40,292 bases of DNA. It comes from Absicoccus intestinalis. GTDB lineage: Bacteria; Bacillota_I; Bacilli_A; Erysipelotrichales; Erysipelotrichaceae. Where the stretch lies: positions 1 through 40,292 of the forward strand of contig NZ_JALBUS010000020.1 of assembly GCF_033971885.1 (NCBI RefSeq), written 5' to 3'. The first letter of the stretch is position 1, and each line of letters opens with the position of its first letter. The notes beneath the pieces are model-generated. The model ran no database searches. It was not told the origin of the DNA and saw only the letters and a program-made list of their open reading frames with translations. This document shows, piece after piece, positions 32,121-40,250 of the stretch. A program made the position numbers and the translations under genes.

Positions 32121-32404
32121 TGCACACGACTCGCCAATTGTTGTTCATTTTCTTGATAGGATGCAGCCGTTTGCTGTAAATATTGTACATATGCATCAAT
32201 CGCCTGAATATACGATTGAAAGACTGGACGTAACGATTGAAATTGACTTATCAAAGATGCAGAGGCAGGCGATGTCCAGACTCCATTCAAATCATTCATT
32301 TTTGCGTCCACCTCCTGAAATAGAGTTTGAATCTGGTTCTCACTCGTCTTTAGTCGATTTGCATAATTCAATACATCATCCGCAGAAATTTGTACATATG
32401 CCAT
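32117..32404 (-). CDS. WXG100-family protein (variant WTS turn)
   Basis: The 95-residue helical hairpin has the turn NGVWTSPASASLISQF, where the Gly of WxG is Ser. The N-terminal helix (ISADDVLNYANRLKTSENQIQTLF) and second helix (FQSYIQAIDAYVQYLQQTAASYQENEQQL) match ESAT-6/EsxA-like T7SS substrates. No clear YxxxD/E is at the very end; YQENE is nearest. The SD is weak (GGAAGG, 12 bases) and overlaps the stop of the first WXG100 gene three bases upstream. It probably pairs with its neighbour. Confidence 0.88.
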   Translation of the reverse strand: MAYVQISADDVLNYANRLKTSENQIQTLFQEVDAKMNDLNGVWTSPASASLISQFQSLRPVFQSYIQAIDAYVQYLQQTAASYQENEQQLASRVQ

Positions 32405-32407
32405 AAT

Positions 32408-32701
32408 TTAAGCCAACCTTCCTGCAGCCATTGCTCGTTCTTGCTGTAACTGTTCATATTGCATCGCACTGGAACGAATAAACGCACTGTATTGCTCAAT
32501 GATCGATGTCATACGTTTCAATTGTGGTTGAAACGCTTCTACTTTTGCTATAAATGCTTCATTATCTTTTCCTTGCCAAACGTTTTGCATTTGATGCATC
32601 ATCTGATTCATTTGAATGATAGCTTGATCATACGCTTCCGCTTTTTGTTTTAAAAACATGGCACTTTGATACACTTCCTGAATTTCTACTTTAATTTTCA
32701 T
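32408..32701 (-). CDS. WXG100-family protein (WQG)
   Basis: The 97-residue helix-turn-helix protein has a canonical WxG: MQNVWQGKDNEAFIAKVEAF. The N helix is EIQEVYQSAMFLKQKAEAYDQAIIQM; the C helix is IIEQYSAFIRSSAMQYEQLQQERA. It is a T7SS substrate/co-secretion partner of the EsxA/EsxB type. SD AGAAAGGAA. It lies 11 bases after the YukD gene. Confidence 0.93.
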   Translation of the reverse strand: MKIKVEIQEVYQSAMFLKQKAEAYDQAIIQMNQMMHQMQNVWQGKDNEAFIAKVEAFQPQLKRMTSIIEQYSAFIRSSAMQYEQLQQERAMAAGRLA

Positions 32702-32712
32702 TTTATTCCTTT

Positions 32713-32946
32713 CTAGATCAAAATAAGATGATCACCCGATCGAATACCGTTCGTTTTACTGTCTGTACGCATATCCATAAAACGTTGAGTATCCAAGCAA
32801 TAAAAACATCTTTGATACGAAACTTGGTGTTTCCAAAACTTCTGTGTTTCATCCAGAAACTGCGATAATACATATGTATCCGTGATATAAAAAATCAACC
32901 ATTTCGATCCATCAAATTCACGAATATAAATCAATAATTCATTCAT
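32713..32946 (-). CDS. Ubiquitin-like T7SS protein YukD/EsaB
   Basis: The 77-residue protein has the YukD pattern: IYIREFDGSKWLIFYI, a helix VLSQFLDETQKFW, and the closing MRTDSKTNGIRSGDHLILI, equivalent to the L-x-x-x-G-I-x-x-GD-x-L end of YukD. It is a soluble cytoplasmic regulator of T7SSb. The frame is open 14 codons further, but GGAG sits eight bases before ATG 32946. This ATG lies inside the end of essC (8-base overlap), so the two are translationally coupled. Confidence 0.85.
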   Translation of the reverse strand: MNELLIYIREFDGSKWLIFYITDTYVLSQFLDETQKFWKHQVSYQRCFYCLDTQRFMDMRTDSKTNGIRSGDHLILI

Positions 32947-35900
32947 ATTGAAAGCTCCATACATATCGATCTTGCCAAAAATAGACATCTCCCTCTTCGT
33001 CTGGTGACAGTCGATGAATCAAATAGGAGTATTCGCGATACCCCAAACCAACCCACATTAGATCCAAATCATATTGCTTCTGGATAAAATGGGCATCCGT
33101 AAGAACAGACATAGATTCCAATACACCGCAAATATAAATATCAGCTTCTACCTTCAAATCATTACTTATTTGTAGAAGCGGATCAATCAACAGCCAATTT
33201 TGAATACGTTGTTGGATCCATTCAAAACAAGATTGCTGTACATATAGAATGAGCAAAGGATGATGATGTTGCCAGTCAATTTGTTTTTGCATACGGATGG
33301 TCCGTCCGACTCGCAAGGAGGTTTGCTTTCTACCTGATTTACTTTTGATCATCGGTATTGCCTTCCCATAATAGAATTGTGCCAAGCGATCATTCATCCA
33401 TATCAATCCTTGATCTGCCTTAGGTATTTGAAACGTATGAAATACACTACGAACCATATCAAGATTTTGCCAGGATAGACAAATTATATGGTCCCATTGT
33501 CTTCGGAATGTATCTAATGCCATCCAATACGAATGAATGCAAAGAATCATTCCCATTGAATTTGACATATATTCGGTGATATCCATATGATCAAAGACAT
33601 CAATAAAGTAAAAAGATGCCTTTTCGTTTGAGCCATAAGATTCTAATGATGGTAAATGAATCATACCTTCTTCTTCATCTAATTTTGTCAAAATAGTTAA
33701 TAACCATTCATCCCGTTGTTTTTCTTGTTCATAGTACAAGAGGATTTTTTCTCCATGTTTTGGATGCCAAACGATTTGCTGCTGCTTCCATGGAAGATCG
33801 ATCATCATATCTGACAAAGATCGTGTTTTTAGATCTGGCTGGATGATCCAATGATGCTTTTGTGATTTGGACAACAGCTGTTCGGTGAGAAATTGAAATG
33901 TTGTCTCATCTTTTCCAATCGATTGGGCGATTTTTTTACTATCCTCATAGCCAAACCAATGATCATCAACTTTTTGTTCATGGATCCAATAGCCTTGTCC
34001 TTGTATATACACATCATCCACTAGACCAATAAAAGCGCCTGCTTTTTTTAAATGGGCCGCTTGGGTATTTTGCAACACTTCTCGACTATCGGATTCACTA
34101 TTGACTTTTAAACAAATACGTAGACGAAAGTTGGATACGATTTGCTCATCGACGATCCCCATCGGTTTTTGTGTCGCTAAAATCAAATGAATACCAAGAG
34201 AACGACCAATACGGGCAATCTCTTTGATTTCATTCATTGCTTCTGGATATCGCATTTTAAACTGAGCAAATTCATCCATTACGATCAGTACATGACTCAT
34301 GGATTTTTTATGGATTCGATTGTATGCATCAATATGAGCAATTTGATGTGGATGTACTTTGATAAAATCACGCAATACACATTGACGATGCTTCATTTCG
34401 GCACGCAAGCTTTCAATCCATCGTTGTACCGCATTTTCTTCAAGATTTGTAACCATACCCGCACAATGTGCAAATTGATAAAAAGCTTGTCCGAAAGCAC
34501 CTCCTTTGAAATCAATAAGAATATACTGCAATTGTTCTGGACTGTTTCTAACGATTAATTGCATCAATAACGTAGAGATCCACTCCGATTTGCCCGATCC
34601 AGTCATTCCTGCTACTAAAATATGTGGGCCTTGTTTCTTTTCATCTAAATCAATCCATATTTCTTTGCCATTATCGTTCAAACCTATAGGAATACGTAAA
34701 CAACAATGGGACTGATGCGATACCCCTTTGATGCTCCTATAAAAACTTTGTGTGCACGTCATGCCCCAAGCAATCGGACGAAGATCAATTTTTTTTGGTG
34801 AGACATGTGATATTTTCCAATCGATCGGTATTGATATTTTCTGTGTGGTACAAAAAATAAGTGTTGCTTCTCTTTTGATTTGGAGTGGAATGGTTGAAAA
34901 GATCCAAAGATGATTCGCTTCTACTTTCGAGACAATGTCCAGCAATTCTTTTTGTGAAGAAGCCAATAATAACTGATGATGCCATTGACAATGTGGAAAG
35001 CCAAAACAACGATCTTCTTTTTTCATATTCGGATCCACCCAGATCCATTTTTCATCTTGAGATGGATGTTGCCAAATCCATTGAGCAAACAAATAGGAAC
35101 CAATCAAAGGATCATCAGCAACGATCCATATGGTTTGCCCTTTTTTAAGAAAAACATGACGATATATGTTTTGTGAACATTCCTCTATGTGTGCTTGCAA
35201 GGTTTGGTATAAATGATGATTCGCTTGATCATAAGCCGGTTCTGGATAATTAAATGAGATCCATGATTGTAAATTTTCTCCTACATACAGCGGATGACGA
35301 ATGCCATAGGTTTCTTTTTTACATGTACATATTTGCATATATTTTTTCTCTTGGCGTTCCAGATCTTGTAAAGCTTGTTGTACTTTACTTTTCATTGTCG
35401 CAAGATAAGACAAATACTTTTGATCATTTTCAATATATTCCTTTTGGCTCTGCTTCCATTGCGAACGATAATTCAATGTGCCACAAAATAAGAATGCGAT
35501 AAACATCGATAAATTTGTTAGAAGCATCGTTGATATTTGATGCTTTTGTTCCGGTTGAAATAGATAATATCCCAAACTTAACAAGCCGCCAGACAATAAA
35601 ATGGATAGGGACGGTACGAACATTTGGATTCGTTTTGGTTTCATGGGTGGCTGCATACAATGTGGCACTTGAATAGACATCGAAATATGTGTGGGTGAAA
35701 AAGTATATTCTTCATCCTGTATCTTCCAAGATTCGACTTTTTCTATGGGTTGATATACACAATGTTGTATTGCTTTCTTTATTCGCGTATTGATCAAAAG
35801 AATTGAACCAAATACATACATGCAATATTCAGCCACCTGGATCCAATCCCCATCCTGTATTATTTTTTCTTTTACTTTCTGTCCATTTACATATGTGCCA

Positions 35901-36205
35901 TTCGTACTGGACAGATCTATCAAATGTTTATCTTTGATACGAAAATGATGAAAAGAAACATGAGCGGACAATCCAAGTTCGCGACCAAAGGAAAAGAGTG
36001 GAGCAATGGAGACCATATGCCAATCCTCTTTGATCCAGAGAATGCGATATACACCAATGATCAAACTCTGATTCTTTTTTAAACATTGATGATCAACATA
36101 AACCTTTCCTTTTGTTTTCACAAACTCTAGCCCACGAAATACTTGCATTGTCTCCAAAAAAATCATTTCACATCGATCATCATAAAATAGGACAATTTTA
36201 TCCAT
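32939..36205 (-). CDS. T7SS ATPase EssC-like, with FHA domain and one intact ATPase
   Basis: The 1088-residue membrane ATPase has an N-terminal FHA-like region (to about 135) with SFHHFRIKDKHLIDLSSTNGTYVNGQKV, and two membrane helices near 205-250. The FtsK-type D1 domain carries GMTGSGKSE (Walker A, about 533-541) and LIVMDEFAQF (Walker B, about 640). The next domain begins HGEKILLYYEQEKQRDEWLL, where the P-loop is replaced, and no third ATPase is present. Known EssC is about 1480 residues with three. It is the motor of substrate export. Its ATG overlaps the end of the upstream gene (ATGGATAA). SD is weak (TGTGGATG). Confidence 0.9.
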   Translation of the reverse strand: MDKIVLFYDDRCEMIFLETMQVFRGLEFVKTKGKVYVDHQCLKKNQSLIIGVYRILWIKEDWHMVSIAPLFSFGRELGLSAHVSFHHFRIKDKHLIDLSSTNGTYVNGQKVKEKIIQDGDWIQVAEYCMYVFGSILLINTRIKKAIQHCVYQPIEKVESWKIQDEEYTFSPTHISMSIQVPHCMQPPMKPKRIQMFVPSLSILLSGGLLSLGYYLFQPEQKHQISTMLLTNLSMFIAFLFCGTLNYRSQWKQSQKEYIENDQKYLSYLATMKSKVQQALQDLERQEKKYMQICTCKKETYGIRHPLYVGENLQSWISFNYPEPAYDQANHHLYQTLQAHIEECSQNIYRHVFLKKGQTIWIVADDPLIGSYLFAQWIWQHPSQDEKWIWVDPNMKKEDRCFGFPHCQWHHQLLLASSQKELLDIVSKVEANHLWIFSTIPLQIKREATLIFCTTQKISIPIDWKISHVSPKKIDLRPIAWGMTCTQSFYRSIKGVSHQSHCCLRIPIGLNDNGKEIWIDLDEKKQGPHILVAGMTGSGKSEWISTLLMQLIVRNSPEQLQYILIDFKGGAFGQAFYQFAHCAGMVTNLEENAVQRWIESLRAEMKHRQCVLRDFIKVHPHQIAHIDAYNRIHKKSMSHVLIVMDEFAQFKMRYPEAMNEIKEIARIGRSLGIHLILATQKPMGIVDEQIVSNFRLRICLKVNSESDSREVLQNTQAAHLKKAGAFIGLVDDVYIQGQGYWIHEQKVDDHWFGYEDSKKIAQSIGKDETTFQFLTEQLLSKSQKHHWIIQPDLKTRSLSDMMIDLPWKQQQIVWHPKHGEKILLYYEQEKQRDEWLLTILTKLDEEEGMIHLPSLESYGSNEKASFYFIDVFDHMDITEYMSNSMGMILCIHSYWMALDTFRRQWDHIICLSWQNLDMVRSVFHTFQIPKADQGLIWMNDRLAQFYYGKAIPMIKSKSGRKQTSLRVGRTIRMQKQIDWQHHHPLLILYVQQSCFEWIQQRIQNWLLIDPLLQISNDLKVEADIYICGVLESMSVLTDAHFIQKQYDLDLMWVGLGYREYSYLIHRLSPDEEGDVYFWQDRYVWSFQYE

Positions 36206-37448
36206 GCAGCCATTTCATCCACAAGGTTTTTAACCATAATTCTTGTTTCGAAATTTCCCGTTTTCTCAAAACGGGAGCAATCACTTTTTTTATTTTTCTT
36301 GTATGACGTTTTTCATCGATTACTTTAACCTCAATAACACATTTCTTTTTTGAAACTCTGAATTCCATGTACGATTGATGGAGACGATCAAGATGACTCT
36401 TTGGTGTATGTATTTTTTTACCATTGATCTTGATCCAAATTACCTTTTCAGGTGGGTCGAATACAATACGAATTTTACGATCATTCATGGTGACGATGTT
36501 ACAGGAAGGTGTTTCAATTTGTTGCGACTTTTGCTCGAAATGAATTTGCTTCTGGTCATCAATGATCCACGTTCGATCTTGTACTTCTAAATGGGGTGTC
36601 AAAGTTTGCGCAAAGATCCATTGTTTGGTTTTTATCGTTCCATCTTCTGCCAACGACTTTTTTAAAGTGGTCTCATTCCCAAAATCATCGATATTTGAAG
36701 TCATTTCTTTCAAAGAAATGGAATCTGTTTTCTCCTTTTGATTCCAATCATCATTCATTGGTTTTTCTTCCCTTTGGGGAATCGTAAAATGAGATGTTTC
36801 CGTTGCGGCAACCGATTGTTGATCAATAGCGACCGCAACATTAGCCGATATCATATTATTTTCTATGGTATCGTTCCTTTCAATATTTGAATTTTCAACC
36901 ATTGTTCCATTCGTTTGGAAGGGCAACTCGATTTTCTGATCATCTTCATTCATAGAATGAAGGTTTTCTGTTCCTTTCGTATCCTCCACCATGCTGTTTC
37001 CATGATCTTGCTCATTTTGTTGCACCATCTGCATCTGTAACTTTTGATCAACATAATGCCATGAGTGGACATCACTTTTTATTTCCTGCGTTTGTAAGTA
37101 TGCAAAATATGTACCAACCTCTTTACATAAATACGTCATATCTGCTTGGGCTTGTACAATTTCTGTTTGTTTATTATGTTCCACGACCAATGATGATTGA
37201 TCGAATGCAAGACCGGTACAATGTATGTTGATTGTTGGGTCTAAAGTATACCCATTATTTTCCACTGAAAATCTACAATGTTTTTCTTCTTTGCTTCTGT
37301 CTATCGTTTCCGTAATCTGTACCACATTTTCTTTTTCGGATTCTTGCTCGATGGGTGCAATCTCGACTGTATTTTGATGCATTGGAACGAAATCGACTTG
37401 CACCATTGGGTTTGCCAACATGAACATGGGCATCCAAACTGCATTCAT
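36198..37448 (-). CDS. Unknown 416-residue protein between essB-like and essC-like genes
   Basis: No family is recognised. N-terminal 20 residues are hydrophobic and Met-rich (NAVWMPMFMLANPMVQVDF) but not a clear signal or membrane helix. Residues about 30-300 are Glu/Gln/Asn-rich and low in structure (EQESEKENVVQIT; NEQDHGNSMVEDTKG). The last about 80 are basic and beta-like (RKIRIVFDPPEKVIWIKING; KKKCVIEVKVIDEKRHTRKIKKV). Thr/Ser-rich stretches could be phosphorylated. The start at 37448 is set by GGAGG eight bases upstream and overlaps the essB-like stop (ATGA). Its position and coupling on both sides imply a T7SS component. Confidence 0.8.
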   Translation of the reverse strand: MNAVWMPMFMLANPMVQVDFVPMHQNTVEIAPIEQESEKENVVQITETIDRSKEEKHCRFSVENNGYTLDPTINIHCTGLAFDQSSLVVEHNKQTEIVQAQADMTYLCKEVGTYFAYLQTQEIKSDVHSWHYVDQKLQMQMVQQNEQDHGNSMVEDTKGTENLHSMNEDDQKIELPFQTNGTMVENSNIERNDTIENNMISANVAVAIDQQSVAATETSHFTIPQREEKPMNDDWNQKEKTDSISLKEMTSNIDDFGNETTLKKSLAEDGTIKTKQWIFAQTLTPHLEVQDRTWIIDDQKQIHFEQKSQQIETPSCNIVTMNDRKIRIVFDPPEKVIWIKINGKKIHTPKSHLDRLHQSYMEFRVSKKKCVIEVKVIDEKRHTRKIKKVIAPVLRKREISKQELWLKTLWMKWLHG

Positions 37449-38728
37449 TTTATTTGCCTCCATAATTGATAGAATTCACTATCATGTCTATCTTGTTCAA
37501 AAAAATGTACTAATGTAGATGGGATTTGATTGATTGCTCTTTTTTGAGAGCGTAAAAATAAACAATATTCAAGAAAATGATTCGCAAAAGAATCCGAAAT
37601 AAAAATACGGTTTGGCCATTGATACATTTGTTTCCAGGCTTTTGGAGATACCATGATACGATGTTTTAAGCAATAAAGAACAAACGTATCCATCTTAGAT
37701 ACGGATGGTTTCTGAGATAGATGATCTACATAATGATCGATCCAATTTTGTGATGGCCTCATTTCCACCCATTCAAGTAGATCAGCCACTTCATCAGGAA
37801 TCTGTTGTTTTGTAGAAAAGGGAATCTGTTGATAAATATATTCACAAATGGAATGATTTTTGGTTTGGATGGCTTGATAAATCAAAAATTTAGCCGTTTT
37901 GGGCTCTTTATAGACATCTTTTGAAATCCATCCATTTTCTATCCATATGTATAAATTTGGATGGTCTTGTGCTTTGTAAGCGGCTATAAAATCTTGACTT
38001 GATCCAGAAGATAAGTAGATATCGATGGTATTGGATTTCGAATGAAAAGAAGTAGCTACAAAGAAGACAGACAGACTAATCAAAAAAAGTGCAACTACAA
38101 ATCTTTTCAAACGAAGCGTCCATAAAAAGAAAGCTTTTGAGGCAGGCAACAAACAACCCATTGGATAGAGAAAACAAATCATCTTTTTCAATCCCATTCG
38201 ATCGATATTTTCCGTTTTCTTTGCGAAATGATTCCATCGAACATCTTGATTAAATGCAGATGCAGACAATATGGTTTGATCCCCTATTTCAATACATGAA
38301 TTAAAATCAATCAAATAAATATGAGATCGATCCACTAAAAGATTTTGTGGTTTAAGATCCACATAAACATATCCAAGTTGATGAAGAGATTCCATCCAAT
38401 GCATCATTTGACAAATAAATCGTTGCCGATCCCGTATTTTCCTAAATGGATGTTTTGATATCCACACATCGAGTGTTTCTGCCTGAATGTATGTTTCTAT
38501 CAGTGTGAATGCCCGATCATTTTCTTTTACATCGACCAGCTCTGGAATATATGGATCTTGCCAATGCGTTAGTACATCAACTTCTTTTCGCCATTGATGA
38601 ATCAAAATGGGATTTGCACTTTTTAGAACACCTTTTTCCACATATTTTTTTCCCGTTCGCATATCTTCAACCAAAACCACCCATGAAGTTTCGGTCTGTT
38701 TAAACAGACGAATCCATCGATACTTCAT
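37445..38728 (-). CDS. EssB/YukC-like protein with Ser/Thr kinase catalytic residues
   Basis: The 427-residue protein has an N-terminal kinase-like domain, one membrane helix (about 209-227, FVVALFLISLSVFFVATSF) and a helical outward domain to the C terminus: the EssB/YukC plan. Unlike the staphylococcal EssB pseudokinase, catalytic residues are kept: YVDLKPQNLLV (catalytic Asp124, Lys126, Asn129), LIDFNSC (DFG-like Asp141), a plausible beta3 Lys32 in KYVEKGV and alpha-C Glu49 in WRKEV. An IDRMGL helix (176-180) fits subdomain IX. The Gly-rich loop and APE are not recognisable. The start at 38728 follows AGGTG. It overlaps the FHA gene by 29 bases. Confidence 0.85.
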   Translation of the reverse strand: MKYRWIRLFKQTETSWVVLVEDMRTGKKYVEKGVLKSANPILIHQWRKEVDVLTHWQDPYIPELVDVKENDRAFTLIETYIQAETLDVWISKHPFRKIRDRQRFICQMMHWMESLHQLGYVYVDLKPQNLLVDRSHIYLIDFNSCIEIGDQTILSASAFNQDVRWNHFAKKTENIDRMGLKKMICFLYPMGCLLPASKAFFLWTLRLKRFVVALFLISLSVFFVATSFHSKSNTIDIYLSSGSSQDFIAAYKAQDHPNLYIWIENGWISKDVYKEPKTAKFLIYQAIQTKNHSICEYIYQQIPFSTKQQIPDEVADLLEWVEMRPSQNWIDHYVDHLSQKPSVSKMDTFVLYCLKHRIMVSPKAWKQMYQWPNRIFISDSFANHFLEYCLFLRSQKRAINQIPSTLVHFFEQDRHDSEFYQLWRQIK

Positions 38729-39680
38729 GGAACACACCTACTTGACTCGCAAAACGTAGGATCATGCCATCTTTTAGGCGCATTTTTCGTTGTACTCTTT
38801 TATCGTTCAGAAAAGTCCCATTACTTGATTTGAGATCCATGATATAAAATCGATCATTTTGACGTAAGATTTTTGCATGTTTCATGGATACTTCTACGTC
38901 GGTTAGACGAATATCACATGCCATAGAGCGACCAACCAAATTCACTTCATGAAGTAAATCATATCGTTGATCATTCATAGAAAGATAAGCCATCGGATGG
39001 TTCGGTTGCCCGAGAATATGCGTTTGGTTATCCATCAAATCAAGAGTGACTTCTGGTTCTTTCTTTGCGGTATACAAGATATGCATGGGCTCTGCTACTT
39101 TAAATATTTGATGTTTTTTTCTTCGAAAAAAGCGTGTTGGATAATACTTATGACGAATCGCATCAAGTCCCATCACTAAATTTGTTAGGGACATTTCCTT
39201 GCTTTGTGAAAATTTCATTAAGAACCCAATAATTTCAAAAGACGTTGTGGTCTGCAAATGTTCGCATAAATACGGAATCCATACATTACAAATATCTTTT
39301 TGTTGCATCCATTGTTCAACACCTACCGGCGCAACGATATATCGAAACGCATCTCCATATGGACTAACAAACACAAAATCAGGTTCCATGATCACTGGTT
39401 TATTCCGATTCGCATTGATCATATCTTCGAATAAATGATGTAAGAATATGTAGCCTTCTTGTTCTTCAAAAACATGTTGTGCAAAAACATCGTCTAAGCG
39501 AAGAAAATCATCCATTCTATATGTGATGATTTGCGACTCAGCTTCCCACAAACCTGTAATACAATTTTGATCCACCTCCATTTTATGAAAAACACCCATA
39601 TCTAGCCACGTTTGATCTTTTAGTTTGAGCTTCATCATCTGTGGAGATGAATATACGATATCGATCCAATCTTTCATCAT
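38700..39680 (-). CDS. FHA-domain protein with DUF6382-like N-terminal region
   Basis: The 326-residue protein begins with an all-soluble region (residues about 5-185) resembling DUF6382: DIVYSSPQMMKLKLKDQ, LRLDDVFAQHVFEEQEGYIFLHHLFEDMI, and FVFVSPYGDAFRYIVAPVG. A C-terminal FHA domain follows (about 240-320): LVGRSMACDIRLTDVEVSMKHAKIL, DRFYIMDLKSSNGTFLNDKRV. The GRS, SxxH and SSNGT phospho-Thr binding residues are all present. The start is ATG 39680 (or the next ATG) after GAGGGTG. First gene of the T7SS operon; likely binds phosphorylated partners. Confidence 0.88.
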   Translation of the reverse strand: MMKDWIDIVYSSPQMMKLKLKDQTWLDMGVFHKMEVDQNCITGLWEAESQIITYRMDDFLRLDDVFAQHVFEEQEGYIFLHHLFEDMINANRNKPVIMEPDFVFVSPYGDAFRYIVAPVGVEQWMQQKDICNVWIPYLCEHLQTTTSFEIIGFLMKFSQSKEMSLTNLVMGLDAIRHKYYPTRFFRRKKHQIFKVAEPMHILYTAKKEPEVTLDLMDNQTHILGQPNHPMAYLSMNDQRYDLLHEVNLVGRSMACDIRLTDVEVSMKHAKILRQNDRFYIMDLKSSNGTFLNDKRVQRKMRLKDGMILRFASQVGVFHEVSMDSSV

Positions 39681-39702
39681 CTTCACCCTCTTATGTGTTT
39701 TC

Positions 39703-39730
39703 TATATACTTATACGGGTGGAATCGACAA
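39703..39730 (-). promoter_or_regulatory. Candidate promoter of the T7SS operon
   Basis: On the minus strand TTGTCG (39725-39730), 16 bases and TATATA (39703-39708) lie upstream of the FHA gene. The -35 shares bases with the divergent promoter at 39724-39752. Confidence 0.45.
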
Positions 39731-39752
39731 TAGAACCAAATTATTCTAAAAT
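39724..39752 (+). promoter_or_regulatory. Predicted promoter of a leaderless membrane-protein mRNA
   Basis: TCGACA (39724-39729, 5 of 6), 17 bases and TAAAAT (39747-39752), then six bases (ATTTGT) and ATG at 39759, so +1 falls on the A of ATG. It overlaps the -35 of the T7SS operon promoter. Confidence 0.6.
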
Positions 39753-39758
39753 ATTTGT

Positions 39759-40187
39759 ATGCAAAAAAAATGGAATACGATCCACACCTTTTTGATCAAT
39801 CCGCTACTTAATTTTTTCAGTCTTATCCTGATCAACATTTGGTATGATAATTTCACCTATATAGCGAATACTTTGCATTTGCGATTCTATGTTTTCTTAT
39901 GGGCATGCAGTACTTTATATGGTTTCTTATGGTATGCAATGACTATTTGGGATGCCTATGATATTGCTTATCATAAAAAAAGACATGTCCTTTCGTGTTT
40001 TGGCATGCTTATGTGTGTATTCATCCCCTACTTTCCTTCCTACCCTTTTTGGATCAACGATCTACATGTTTGGTTATTTATTGTTTGTTTTGGAATCACA
40101 ATCTACGAATGGCTCCATGCATTACCTATTCTATTGGTCGTAAATAGAAAATGGAGCCTAGCGCTTGATATGACCCCTGTCAAGTAG
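39759..40187 (+). CDS. Small four-helix membrane protein, unknown function
   Basis: The 142-residue protein has four hydrophobic helices at about 13-30, 41-64, 76-97 and 103-128, with many aromatics (FLWYAMTIWDAYDIAYHKK; WLFIVCFGITIYEWLHALPILLVV). The few charges sit between helices. I recognise no family. It has no SD, and a promoter ends six bases before ATG. It diverges from the T7SS operon, sharing its control region, so a link to secretion or to self-protection is possible but unproven. Confidence 0.72.
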   Translation: MQKKWNTIHTFLINPLLNFFSLILINIWYDNFTYIANTLHLRFYVFLWACSTLYGFLWYAMTIWDAYDIAYHKKRHVLSCFGMLMCVFIPYFPSYPFWINDLHVWLFIVCFGITIYEWLHALPILLVVNRKWSLALDMTPVK

Positions 40188-40217
40188 ACAGCGAAAATAT
40201 CCAAAATAACTACCAAG

Positions 40218-40250
40218 CAAGGTCAATTCGATTTGGCCTTGTTTTTATTG
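40218..40250 (+). terminator. Terminator of the membrane-protein gene
   Basis: A 9-bp stem with one T-G pair, CAAGGTCAA/TTGGCCTTG, has a 6-base loop and is followed by TTTTTATT. It lies 30 bases after the stop and touches the minus-strand stop at 40245. Confidence 0.8.

Noticed and set aside
35430..35660. Minus-strand frame inside essC
   Set aside because: A shadow of essC in another frame, without SD or conserved features.
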